From: a virus
Virus record (IMG/VR): IMGVR_UViG_3300047497_000022
Span: 1 to 20,204 of that record
Length of the DNA stretch: 20,204 nt
Reading direction: 5' to 3' (one strand)
Shown here: positions 6,695 through 12,881 of the stretch, in pieces
How the letters are laid out: each line of letters starts with the position of its first letter
How positions within the stretch are numbered: the first letter of the stretch is position 1
The notes under the pieces: generated by a model
Databases searched by the model: none
The model's input: the letters and a program-made list of their open reading frames with translations, nothing else
What the model was told of the DNA's origin: nothing
Program-made: the position numbers and the translations under genes

Positions 6695-8349
6695 ATGTTC
6701 GGTGTCCCTTCTTCTTCCGCGAGTAGGTCGCGTGCGTCGAGTGCCATGACCGCGCACACCGCGAGGTCGATCTTCCGAGGCGATTCCTTCGCCTCTTTTG
6801 CGAGTTGATTTCCGGCCGTCGTGCGGCGGAGCGTTGCGTTCTCGAGATGTCGATCGAGCGCCTTATCGAGCGGGCCGGTGCCGTGCGTCACACGCTTTCC
6901 GGTGACCGCTTCGAAGAGACGTTGAGTCGCCGGGACCATGACGGAGCCGGTTTGAGTGACCGCTTCGATCGGGATGCCCTCGGCGACGAGGTCTTGCATC
7001 TCGGTAAGCCAGAGGTACGCGTCGACCTTGACGGCCGGGACTTCGTAGGTCCGGCAAGTGTCCCGAATGAGGTCGAGGACTTCGGCCCGCGGGACCTGCC
7101 AATCGGGAGCGGAGTCTTCCGGCTTCTCCCACACGCCGAGCACTTGAAAGTGCGGCGGGTCGTCGACAGTGACGAGAAGGAGTCCGGTCGAGTCCCCACT
7201 TCGGGACCCGTCGAAGCCGAGGACGACTTTCGAGCCTTCCTCGACGACTCGCTTCGAGTCCGCCCGTGCATCCCATGAGCCGGCGGGAAGGAACGGCGAC
7301 CGTGAGCTAACCCACATGTTGAGCCGCTTCGTCTTGAATTCGTTCTCCGGCGTCTTCCTCGCTCGGGACTCGAGGTCTTCCGGGTCGATGAGGTCGCCGA
7401 ACATCGGATTAGCTGAAGCCCACACGTCGGGGTCGCGGTAGTCGATCGGGACCGGGTTACCGTTCTCGTCGAGCCGGTCCGGGTAGTAGTCCGGAGCGCC
7501 CCACCATGCGAAGTAGAAGCTCGAGTCCGCTATCTCGCCCTTCGCCAGTCGGACGCCGTACTGATAGAGCCGGTAACAAATCGAGTCGTTTCCGGTCGTG
7601 TCGCGCATGACGCCGGCGGTCGTAAGCGAGATGATGAGCGGGTCGAGCCGAGCGGCCGAACCGAGAGTGAGGACGTCGTAGAGGTCGTCGGTCGGGTGAG
7701 CGTGAAGCTCGTCGATGACGGCCCGCGAGATGTTCAGTCCCTCTTTTGAGTACGCCTCGGCGGAGAGGACCCGGTAGATCGAATTCGTCTCGGGGACTTC
7801 GATGTAGTCCTTGAACGGCCGGCACACTTCGAGAAGGTCCGGCTCGGCCTCGACCATCCGCTTTGTCTCGCCGAAGACGATCCGCGCTTGCTCCTTTTCG
7901 GCGGCGGCGCTGTAGACCTCGGCCCCCATGCAATCGAAGAGAAGGCCGTCGAGAGCGAGCGCCGAGCCGAGGCCCGACTTCGCATTCTTTCGAGGAAGAC
8001 CGATGAGCGCTTCACGGTGATTCCGGCGTCCGTCGGGACGTCGAGCGAAGAGTTCGCCGAGTAGTCGGCGCTGATGAATCCGGAGTCTGAAAGGCTCGCC
8101 GGACTTCGCTCCGAAACCGTCCTTTGAGACGGTGCAAAGTGCTTCGATCCGCTCGCACACAAGCTCGCCGTCACCGCGTTCGACGTCGGCTTCGGGGACC
8201 GGCGACACGTAGAGCGGAGAGTGACCGCCCCACGGGTCGCTACTGGTCGGCCGTGTGCTGCGCCTGCTTTTGGAGGAGGTCGAAGACCTTCGATTGGCGC
8301 TTGACTTCGGCGAGGCCGAGTCGCGCTCGCGCAGAGGGAGTGAAGCCAA
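6688..8349 (-). CDS. terL: terminase large subunit (ATPase plus nuclease)
   Basis: DNA-packaging motor of the HK97/lactococcal Terminase_1 type. It shows the Walker A-like ALIGLPRKNAKSGLGSALAL, the Walker B AVIDELHAHPTDD, the coupling region LIISLTTAGVM, and the RNase H-like nuclease domain with acidic positions in KVVLGFDGSRSGDSTGLLL, AVKVDAYLW and KIDLAVCAVMALDA. The N-terminal LVCERIEALCTVSKDGFGAK and FRLRIHQRRLLGELF match the family's opening. The start is uncertain. The longest frame uses TTG 8349 (AAGGAG 10 nt upstream) but overlaps the small terminase by 110 nt with a Ser/Arg-rich translation. GTG 8208 would give a conventional 506-residue protein. Confidence 0.93.
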   Translation of the reverse strand: MASLPLRERDSASPKSSANRRSSTSSKSRRSTRPTSSDPWGGHSPLYVSPVPEADVERGDGELVCERIEALCTVSKDGFGAKSGEPFRLRIHQRRLLGELFARRPDGRRNHREALIGLPRKNAKSGLGSALALDGLLFDCMGAEVYSAAAEKEQARIVFGETKRMVEAEPDLLEVCRPFKDYIEVPETNSIYRVLSAEAYSKEGLNISRAVIDELHAHPTDDLYDVLTLGSAARLDPLIISLTTAGVMRDTTGNDSICYRLYQYGVRLAKGEIADSSFYFAWWGAPDYYPDRLDENGNPVPIDYRDPDVWASANPMFGDLIDPEDLESRARKTPENEFKTKRLNMWVSSRSPFLPAGSWDARADSKRVVEEGSKVVLGFDGSRSGDSTGLLLVTVDDPPHFQVLGVWEKPEDSAPDWQVPRAEVLDLIRDTCRTYEVPAVKVDAYLWLTEMQDLVAEGIPIEAVTQTGSVMVPATQRLFEAVTGKRVTHGTGPLDKALDRHLENATLRRTTAGNQLAKEAKESPRKIDLAVCAVMALDARDLLAEEEGTPNIW

Positions 8350-8767
8350 GCTCGGAAAGCTCCTTCGAAAGTCGCTCCTCCGCCTTGCGGAGCATGGCGA
8401 CGGCGGGATTAGCGACGAGTCGGACTTCGGAGAGGACTTGGCCGGTCGCCGTAACGATCGGCTCTTCGACTAGGTGACCGTGAAGCTCGACCTCGCCCCG
8501 GAGGGTGTCGACCTCGTCGGCGAGGAACGCCGCGGCCTCGACGGTGAGTCTGTCGGCTTCGGGCGAGAGCCACGCCGCGCCGGCCGTCCAAAAGCGGAGC
8601 CAAGCGTTCCGGCCCGGTTCCCTTAGTGCGTCCGGAGCGTCCGGAATCGTCGTGAGCGGAGCGAGCGCCGCCGTCTTCGTCCGATCGGGGAGAGGACGCT
8701 TGCCAGGGTTACCCGTCCGGCGCTTCTCCTCGAGAGGCTTCGGCGGTCGGCCGCGAGCGGGTGACAT
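8240..8767 (-). CDS. terS: terminase small subunit (P27 family)
   Basis: A 175-residue protein opening MSPARGRPPKPLEEKRRTGN, the basic Gly/Pro-rich start diagnostic of P27-family (Terminase_4) small terminases. Helices follow, including AWLRFWTAGAAWLSPEADRL and the late coiled region LRKAEERLSKELSELGFTPS with ARARLGLAEVKRQSKVFDLL, characteristic of the family. It binds the packaging site and hands DNA to the large subunit. ATG 8767 has an excellent Shine-Dalgarno sequence (AAGGAGG, 7 nt spacing), one of the best in the window. It is preceded by a 290-bp gap and an HNH gene, the usual cos-phage order. Confidence 0.92.
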   Translation of the reverse strand: MSPARGRPPKPLEEKRRTGNPGKRPLPDRTKTAALAPLTTIPDAPDALREPGRNAWLRFWTAGAAWLSPEADRLTVEAAAFLADEVDTLRGEVELHGHLVEEPIVTATGQVLSEVRLVANPAVAMLRKAEERLSKELSELGFTPSARARLGLAEVKRQSKVFDLLQKQAQHTADQ

Positions 8768-8823
8768 CTGACGTCCTCCTTTCGCTGGCGATAGATGTCG
8801 AGGTCGTAAATCGGGGCGAACAT
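8623..8823 (-). CDS. possible 66-codon overlapping reading frame ahead of terS
   Basis: ATG 8823 is preceded by GGAGG with 5-nt spacing and opens MFAPIYDLDIYRQRKEDVRC. The frame then runs through the first 145 bases of terS in another frame and ends at 8623, where it becomes Arg/Ser-rich. The first 19 codons lie outside terS and look protein-like; the rest looks like a shadow. Either it is a short leader whose ribosomes feed the terS ribosome site (which lies within codons 14-17), or the signal is accidental. No family is recognised. Confidence 0.3.
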   Translation of the reverse strand: MFAPIYDLDIYRQRKEDVRCHPLAADRRSLSRRSAGRVTLASVLSPIGRRRRRSLRSRRFRTLRTH

Positions 8824-9057
8824 GAGTTCCTCCGAGAGAAGGGAAGAAGCGGGAGAGTCGAGCGTCCGCTTGACGCGGCCGATTATGCGGCGAGCGGTCT
8901 TATGCCGCTCCGTGCTCGCTTCGGGTTTGCGGCCGTCTTCGGGGCGACGACCCTCCCACTTCAAAGATCGATAAGACAGATAGGAAGCCCCCCTACCCAT
9001 CTTGAATTTCGCGGCCGTGTGCGAACGACGGGGGACGGGTCACTAGGCTCGCGCCCC
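8768..9057. other. 290-bp gap between HNH gene and terS, candidate cos region
   Basis: I find no convincing complete gene here apart from the short frame starting at 8823. The minus strand has one frame open from ATG 9000, but its codons are unlike the neighbours and there is no ribosome site. In HK97-like cos phages the cohesive-end site commonly lies in this place, between HNH nuclease and small terminase genes. The stretch contains G/C runs (for example GGGGGG near 8988-8993 on the minus strand) but nothing that fixes a cut position. The cos assignment is inference from gene order. Confidence 0.35.
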
Positions 9058-9441
9058 TTAGAGTTTCCGGCCCCCCCTGCCCGGCTCGGCTCGAGCGCCC
9101 TTGCTCGAGTTGCACGGCTGACACGCCGCGACGAGGTTGTCCGGGTCGTCTGTGCCGCCGAGCGCCTTCGGGATGACGTGATCGGCTGTGGTAGCGATGC
9201 CGCCGCAATACCGGCAGACGCCGCCATCGCGCTCTATGACCGCGAGCGCAATCCTTTTCCAGCCGCCGGCGTACCCTCTTTCTCGGGTACTGGCCCTATC
9301 TGCGTCGGCGCACGGACAACGTCCGCCATACGGAAGCCTTCGCCGGCAACGGTGACAACGTCGAGGTAGTGGCACGCGGTGACCTTTCGATCGGCATTCG
9401 CCCGGAACGTGTGAGCGAGTAAGCGAAAAATCTTCCGCCAT
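9058..9441 (-). CDS. HNH endonuclease
   Basis: A zinc-binding CHRC...GRCPC knuckle (about residues 29-44) precedes the segment RERGYAGGWKRIALAVIERD and the HNH core: DGGVCRYCGG, ATTADHVIPKALGGTDDPDN (the DH pair and the Asn), and LVAACQPCNSSKGA. This is the phage packaging-associated HNH type, which works with the terminase to cut at cos. It is the first gene of the packaging module. The longest form starts at ATG 9441 (127 residues). GTG 9375, with AAAGG 8 nt upstream, gives 105 residues starting just before the CHRC knuckle, where relatives often begin, and the 22 codons in between have unusual base composition. The start is therefore open. Confidence 0.9.
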   Translation of the reverse strand: MAEDFSLTRSHVPGECRSKGHRVPLPRRCHRCRRRLPYGGRCPCADADRASTRERGYAGGWKRIALAVIERDGGVCRYCGGIATTADHVIPKALGGTDDPDNLVAACQPCNSSKGARAEPGRGGRKL

Positions 9442-9445
9442 CCCA

Positions 9446-9464
9446 AAGGAGGGTGACCCTCCTT
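9446..9464. promoter_or_regulatory. perfect dyad carrying the HNH ribosome site
   Basis: AAGGAGGGTGACCCTCCTT is a perfect 9-bp inverted repeat around one central base, ending 4 bases upstream of ATG 9441. On the minus-strand RNA its first arm is AAGGAGGG, a strong ribosome-binding sequence, which would be paired with CCCUCCUU in the second arm. It could hide the site and limit translation, or be a protein operator. There is no U-run after it, so it is not an intrinsic terminator. Confidence 0.5.
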
Positions 9465-9484
9465 CTAGGGTGAGTCCTGAGCGC

Positions 9485-9521
9485 CGAGGCGAGCGTCGAT
9501 CTCTCGACGCATCTAGCCTCG
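9485..9521. other. nested inverted repeat in intergenic region
   Basis: Outer arms CGAGGC (9485-9490) and GCCTCG (9516-9521) enclose inner arms GCGTCGA (9493-9499) and TCGACGC (9504-9510) with a TCTC loop, leaving only small internal asymmetry. Thirteen pairs could form on either strand. It lies between the replication operon and the HNH/packaging module. It could be a structured leader, operator or factor-dependent terminator. No U-run follows on either strand. Confidence 0.45.
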
Positions 9522-9532
9522 GACGCGGTTCA

Positions 9533-9560
9533 GCCGCCGTGCGCTTTCACACACGACGGC
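9533..9560 (-). terminator. possible terminator hairpin after the replication operon
   Basis: On minus-strand RNA, GCCGUCGUGU (9560-9551) pairs with GCACGGCGGC (9542-9533) across an 8-nt loop: 10 bp including two G-U pairs, which makes the hairpin specific to leftward transcription. It begins 44 bases past the last stop codon of the replication operon (9604). There is no U-run, but U-less hairpins are common at operon ends in high-GC actinobacterial DNA. Just upstream, TTGCAT and TACGGT spaced by 18 nt (about 9576-9605, minus strand) could be a weak promoter; I do not list it separately. Confidence 0.4.
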
Positions 9561-9603
9561 CGATTTAGTGATGACCGTATCAGGTGGCTACGGCCCAATG
9601 CAA

Positions 9604-10026
9604 CTACCTGGACAAATTGTCGGAAAAACTTTCCGGCCCCTGTTCGACTGTCGGATATCGCCGAGCTTTGGCTACCTGAGAGACGAGCGCTTCGTTCGTC
9701 TCCGGATCGTCGTAGGCATCGATCGCTAGACGAAGCTCCGCGAACGTGACGCCCCGGTACTCGCTGTCGAGTTGATCCCACGTCTTACGCGCCTCTTCGA
9801 TCACGACTTCCGCCCGGTCGAGTCTCGCTTGAAGATTCGATGCCCGAAGCGTCTCGAGAGCGAAGTCCCCGACCTTGGCTTCGTATCCCGCTATCGCGTC
9901 CTTCAATCGCGAGCATTCGTCGCAATCCGTTCGGTGTAACGGAGCCGCCGGCGGATGCTTCGCCGGAGGTCCCATCGTCGACCCGTCGCCGCTCCCGGAG
10001 TAACCGCCGCGCTTTCCTTCGCTCAT
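9604..10026 (-). CDS. small coiled-coil protein, last gene of the replication operon
   Basis: A 140-residue protein from ATG 10026, which overlaps the previous stop codon as ATGA; an in-frame ATG at 10047 is the alternative. Residues 1-30 are Gly/Ser/Pro-rich and probably flexible. A CDEC pair follows, then a long helical region (SRLKDAIAGYEAKVGDFALE, LQARLDRAEVVIEEARKTWD) likely to form a coiled coil, and a short C-terminal domain (FAELRLAIDAYDDPETNEAL). Not recognised. The arrangement of coiled coil plus cysteine pair is seen in many small phage proteins of unknown role. Confidence 0.75.
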   Translation of the reverse strand: MSEGKRGGYSGSGDGSTMGPPAKHPPAAPLHRTDCDECSRLKDAIAGYEAKVGDFALETLRASNLQARLDRAEVVIEEARKTWDQLDSEYRGVTFAELRLAIDAYDDPETNEALVSQVAKARRYPTVEQGPESFSDNLSR

Positions 10027-10505
10027 CTCTTCGTCCTCTTTCGACATGCCTCGCACTGAGACGTCTTCGCTGACCATCCGCCGGGCCGAGCGCCGCCCCG
10101 CGTCGCTTCGTTCCGGGTCGTACCGCAACCGCACCGCTCTTCGTCGGCTTCGATGTAGTCGGCCGGACGACACGACCGAGCCTGAGCCACCGCGGCCCGG
10201 AGAGCGTTCCGAGCAAGCTCGGTTTGCAGTTCCATCCTCTGACGAGCCACACGACGCGGCTCGTCGTTCATCGCCACGGCGACCGCTTGACTCCCGGTCG
10301 AATCGCTCGGATCGCTACCGCGGCCCGGCGCGCCGAATCCGGGTGACGTGTTCGAAAAGCCCGCGATGTTCGCCTTCGCTCGAGCGAACGGTGAGAGCGT
10401 TTCGAGATCGTCGAGGAGTTCCCGCATTTCGTGAAGGATTCGCATCCATTGCGCCGAGTCCGCTTGCCTCGAGCGGTCGCCGGCCATCGGAGAGAAGGTC
10501 GGCAC
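10023..10505 (-). CDS. hypothetical protein with C-terminal cysteine cluster
   Basis: A 160-residue protein. GTG 10505 overlaps the upstream TAG by one base (TAGTG); an internal ATG 18 nt later is possible. The N-terminal third is helical (WMRILHEMRELLDDLETLSP), the middle is Gly/Ser-rich and probably disordered, and the C-terminal part carries C..CGC and CEAC motifs (DEERCGCGTTR and SQCEACRKRTKR) that could bind zinc. Ends strongly basic. The Cys4 tail with a 'CxxCRxR' ending recurs in actinophage early proteins of unknown function. Confidence 0.72.
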   Translation of the reverse strand: MPTFSPMAGDRSRQADSAQWMRILHEMRELLDDLETLSPFARAKANIAGFSNTSPGFGAPGRGSDPSDSTGSQAVAVAMNDEPRRVARQRMELQTELARNALRAAVAQARSCRPADYIEADEERCGCGTTRNEATRGGARPGGWSAKTSQCEACRKRTKR

Positions 10506-10825
10506 TAAGCACGGACCTCGAAGGACCCGTCGGAACGCTGAAAAATCCGCTTCGGACCGATGACCTCGTCGCCGGAGATGAAGACCTCGCCATAGAGCAA
10601 CCACGAATGAAGCACCTTCGCCTCGACCTCGTCGTGACGACGGAGCATCGCTAGGACGGTCTTTCCGACGGGTCCGTCCGGGTCGACGCCTTGACGCCTG
10701 AGCCGTGCTCGGCGTTCGACCTCGAGCCGGCGATGCTCCTCCGCTGCCATCTCCTCGACGCGATCGAAGACCGTCCGAGCGAATTCGGTTCGGTCCTCGT
10801 CGGTCGTTTCCACTTCGGCCGTCAT
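10505..10825 (-). CDS. hypothetical acidic-helical protein, 106 residues
   Basis: ATG 10825 overlaps the stop of the initiator-like gene (ATGA). Residues 1-45 are a highly charged helix (FARTVFDRVEEMAAEEHRRL and on into RRARLRRQG), followed by a globular end with hydrophobic segments (VLAMLRRHDEVEAKVLHSWL, then GEVFISGDEVIGPKRIFQ). No family is recognised. Its direct coupling to the initiator-like gene hints at a replication accessory role such as a helicase loader, but no motif supports that. Confidence 0.72.
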   Translation of the reverse strand: MTAEVETTDEDRTEFARTVFDRVEEMAAEEHRRLEVERRARLRRQGVDPDGPVGKTVLAMLRRHDEVEAKVLHSWLLYGEVFISGDEVIGPKRIFQRSDGSFEVRA

Positions 10826-11793
10826 CGGCCTTCGTCCTTTCGGTCGTATTCGGCTAGTGCGGCTTCCGTCTCTTCGATCATTTCCGGGTCGCCCGAATGA
10901 CGAGCGCCGGCGAGCGCTGAGACGAGAGAGTCGCGGACGGTGCGTCGAGCCGACGTCGGAGCGGCTTCGCCCGGAGTCTTCGACGTGACGGTCGACCAAT
11001 GCTTCGCTAGAGCGCTCGGCGTGAGATCGATCGTCGGCCACCGCCGGCGGTAGGCGACCGCTCGCTTTGCAACGTCGGCGGGAGTCGCTTCGACTTCACG
11101 AAGCTGTCGGGTCGCTTGATTCAGTTCGCCTCGAGCGCTTCGAGTGAGAGAGCGCCAGTCGATACCGCACGCTTCGGCGATCGCTTCAAAGAGAGGGTCT
11201 GACGGAGTCGCCGCGCCTTTCGGCCGGGACGACGAAGTCGGCCTCGGCCTAGTAAGTCTCTCTGTCTCTCTCTCTGTCTCTCTCTCTGTCTCTCTCTCTA
11301 GAGAGTCCGGCCTGACTCCGCCGGATATCTGCGAAGAGTCTGATCGGACTCCGGTCGGATTCTGATCGGACTCCGGTCGGATAACCGTCTCCGGGTAGCG
11401 CTGACAGAGGATGCACTTCGGGTCGATCTCGCCCCGTGTGACGTGCCACCGCCGGTGATTCGGAGCGGCGCGACGCTCTTCGACCTCGTCGGTCGTGAGG
11501 TTCCACTTCTCCCACCCGGTGATTTGGTAGCGCCCTCGACCGGCTGACACGAAGAGTCCGATCCCGACATCGTCGACGGCCTCGACCAGTTCCTCGGCGA
11601 GAGTGACCACGTCGGATTCGTCCGGACCGATCCGTCGAAGTTGCTTCGTCGTAAGAAGTCCGCCGGTGTTTAGCCTTTTCGCTAGACATAGCGAACGGAC
11701 GTATAAAAGCTCCGCGAGGTCGGAGAGGTCGAGCATCCGATCGTCTTCGTAGTAGCTCGCGTCGAGTTTGATGAAGAGTCCGGAGCCGGGCAC
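10822..11793 (-). CDS. replication initiator-like protein with winged-helix N-terminus
   Basis: A 323-residue protein from GTG 11793 (TAGTG overlap). Residues 1-105 read as a winged-helix domain of the phage Rep/DnaD-like type: GLFIKLDASYYEDDRMLDLS, AELLYVRSLCLAKRLNTGGL, and a wing ending YQITGWEKWNL. A small zinc-like segment follows (RRWHVTRGEIDPKCILCQ: H117, C127, C130). Residues about 135-195 are a repetitive linker with ERET units, and 198-285 a helical domain (PLFEAIAEACGIDWRSLTRS to SALAKHW). This layout is that of phage replication initiators or helicase loaders. The linker DNA contains repeats that could be the origin. Function is inferred from architecture and operon position. Confidence 0.72.
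   Translation of the reverse strand: MPGSGLFIKLDASYYEDDRMLDLSDLAELLYVRSLCLAKRLNTGGLLTTKQLRRIGPDESDVVTLAEELVEAVDDVGIGLFVSAGRGRYQITGWEKWNLTTDEVEERRAAPNHRRWHVTRGEIDPKCILCQRYPETVIRPESDQNPTGVRSDSSQISGGVRPDSLERETERETERETERLTRPRPTSSSRPKGAATPSDPLFEAIAEACGIDWRSLTRSARGELNQATRQLREVEATPADVAKRAVAYRRRWPTIDLTPSALAKHWSTVTSKTPGEAAPTSARRTVRDSLVSALAGARHSGDPEMIEETEAALAEYDRKDEGR
11257..11299. repeat. CT-rich 12-nt tandem repeat (ERET coding)
   Basis: A 43-base pyrimidine-rich run on the plus strand built from a 12-nt unit (TCTCTCTCTCTG, slightly phase-shifted), with four runs of CT separated by single G bases. On the minus strand it encodes three ERET repeats in the linker of the initiator-like protein. The palindrome CTCTCTAGAGAG (11294-11305) abuts its end. 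Because 12 is a multiple of 3, copy-number change would keep the frame. Confidence 0.9.
11303..11382. repeat. iteron-like direct/inverted repeat cluster
   Basis: Three units of GAGTC-N6-GACTCCG-(1-2 nt)-CGGAT: 11303-11326, 11336-11360 and 11358-11382 (the third begins GATTC). The second and third share an exact 20-nt repeat, TGATCGGACTCCGGTCGGAT, at 11341-11360 and 11363-11382. Unit starts are 33 and 22 bp apart, close to three and two helical turns. The 22-nt period is not a multiple of 3, so the two copies are read in different frames, which argues for DNA-level selection. It lies inside the initiator-like gene, a place where lambdoid phages carry their origin. Confidence 0.6.
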
Positions 11794-12281
11794 TAGAAGC
11801 GCCTTCCGAGCCGCCACGAAAGCCGATCGAGCCGACGTCGGATCGGCCACGCCGCGCAAGGTCCATCGTGTAGCGGCGACCTCGAGCACCACCAACCGCC
11901 GGGAGCCTTCGACGTCCCGCACACGATCGACGGCACGTCGACCGGCGTCGCATTCCGGATGAGGCCGTCGAGGTCGTAACCGAGCCGACCGGAGAGATAG
12001 AGGCGGCGAAGCCTGAAGTATTGGTCGAGGGTTTCCCGGCCTTTACCTTTTGACGCTCCCGGCTTCCATCGGAGCCAATTCCGGAGGTAGGTCCCGCCGA
12101 AGATGAAGCACCCGAGGACGAAGCCCCATTGACGGAAGGCGACGGCGTAGGCGAGCCATAGGAACTGACTCACGATCCCGACGAGCCATCCCGAGCGCCG
12201 CTTCTCGCCGACGAGATAGAAGCCGAGCATCCCGACGACCGAGAGTCCGATCGACGGAAGCTGACCGATGAGCCACGTCAT
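11793..12281 (-). CDS. three-helix membrane protein with C-terminal Cys/His motif
   Basis: A 162-residue protein from ATG 12281 (ATGA overlap). Residues 1-75 hold three hydrophobic helices: LPSIGLSVVGMLGFYLVG, GWLVGIVSQFLWLAYAVAF, and WGFVLGCFIFGGTYLRNW. The pattern 'W..gi..Q.lWl.YAv...qwGF..g...fg..y.rN' is shared by small phage and actinobacterial membrane proteins distantly like PnuC, without proven function. The C-terminal half is basic and ends with a zinc-knuckle-like CSRSPLHDGPCAAWP, a motif I know from actinophage proteins as a separate unit. It lies directly before the initiator-like gene. Confidence 0.75.
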   Translation of the reverse strand: MTWLIGQLPSIGLSVVGMLGFYLVGEKRRSGWLVGIVSQFLWLAYAVAFRQWGFVLGCFIFGGTYLRNWLRWKPGASKGKGRETLDQYFRLRRLYLSGRLGYDLDGLIRNATPVDVPSIVCGTSKAPGGWWCSRSPLHDGPCAAWPIRRRLDRLSWRLGRRF

Positions 12282-12586
12282 CGGTTCGCCTCTTCGATGT
12301 TGAGCGGACACGCGATCGAGTTCGCGCACCGCGGGTGATCGCAATCCGGACGCCCGCACTCCGAGTCCGCTTGAACGTCCGTCGGCTCCCACTCGACGAA
12401 GACCGGGAGGAAGCGGCTACCGACGCCGTCCCGGTGCGAGTGATAGACGACGGCATCTCTCGAGCCTTCGGCGAGCGACAAGACGTCAGGTCCGAAATCG
12501 CTTCGGCACTCGCCCTCGACGTACTCCTCGAGAGTGTCTTCGTCCGGAAGGTCTTCGGAGAGCCATCCGATCTGTACGCGCTTCAC
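12278..12586 (-). CDS. hypothetical protein with C-terminal zinc-finger-like cluster
   Basis: A 102-residue acidic protein from GTG 12586 (GTGA overlap). It begins KRVQIGWLSEDLPDEDTLEE, with a beta-strand-rich middle (DAVVYHSHRDGVGSRFLPVF) and a dense C-terminal cluster of four cysteines and a histidine (ECGRPDCDHPRCANSIACPL), likely a metal site. Not recognised. Confidence 0.72.
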   Translation of the reverse strand: MKRVQIGWLSEDLPDEDTLEEYVEGECRSDFGPDVLSLAEGSRDAVVYHSHRDGVGSRFLPVFVEWEPTDVQADSECGRPDCDHPRCANSIACPLNIEEANR

Positions 12587-12846
12587 GCCACACTCCCGAG
12601 GACATTCTTCGGAGCGACCGCAACATGCAATGTCGCCGAGAGGTCAACGTGTATCCACTGTCCTTCGTGATTCTTCGACTTCGACCTACTGTTCGCCGAG
12701 CCGGCGCGCGGGAGGACGATCGGTCCGCCACAAGTCGTGCACGTCGCCGTCGCGTATGGATTTGTCCGAGCATCCCTCGGCCTCTTTTGTGATGAGTTGC
12801 GAGTCGATTCGGGCGCTAACGCATCACCTTTGACGACTTGCGTCAT
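12583..12846 (-). CDS. hypothetical small protein with CTTC motif
   Basis: An 87-residue protein. I choose ATG 12846 because it overlaps the stop of the upstream 12-codon mini-cistron (ATGA) and has GAGG 9 nt before it. A longer in-frame start at ATG 12906 would run back into the upstream gene. Basic, Ser/Arg-rich N-terminal half, then a CTTCGGPIVLPRAGS segment and NHEGQWIHVDLSATLHVAVA. Only one CxxC is present, so any zinc site would need partners such as the His residues. The 'C..CG.pI......H......W.H' pattern is common in small actinophage proteins of unknown role. Confidence 0.7.
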   Translation of the reverse strand: MTQVVKGDALAPESTRNSSQKRPRDARTNPYATATCTTCGGPIVLPRAGSANSRSKSKNHEGQWIHVDLSATLHVAVAPKNVLGSVA

Positions 12847-12881
12847 GCGTCGTCCTCGAGGCGAATCCGGACCTCGATCAC
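12843..12881 (-). CDS. 12-codon mini-cistron
   Basis: GTG 12881 overlaps the stop of the 141-residue gene (GTGA), encodes VIEVRIRLEDDA, and stops at TGA 12843, which overlaps the ATG of the next gene (ATGA). It has exactly the junction form used between real genes on both sides. It fills what would otherwise be the only gap in the chain. It may serve to carry ribosomes across rather than to make a functional peptide; nothing more can be said. Confidence 0.4.
   Translation of the reverse strand: MIEVRIRLEDDA

Noticed and set aside
8623-9000. A 125-codon gene starting at ATG 9000
   Set aside because: No ribosome site, atypical codon third positions, and its second half is a shadow of terS; only the part from ATG 8823 has a start signal worth noting.
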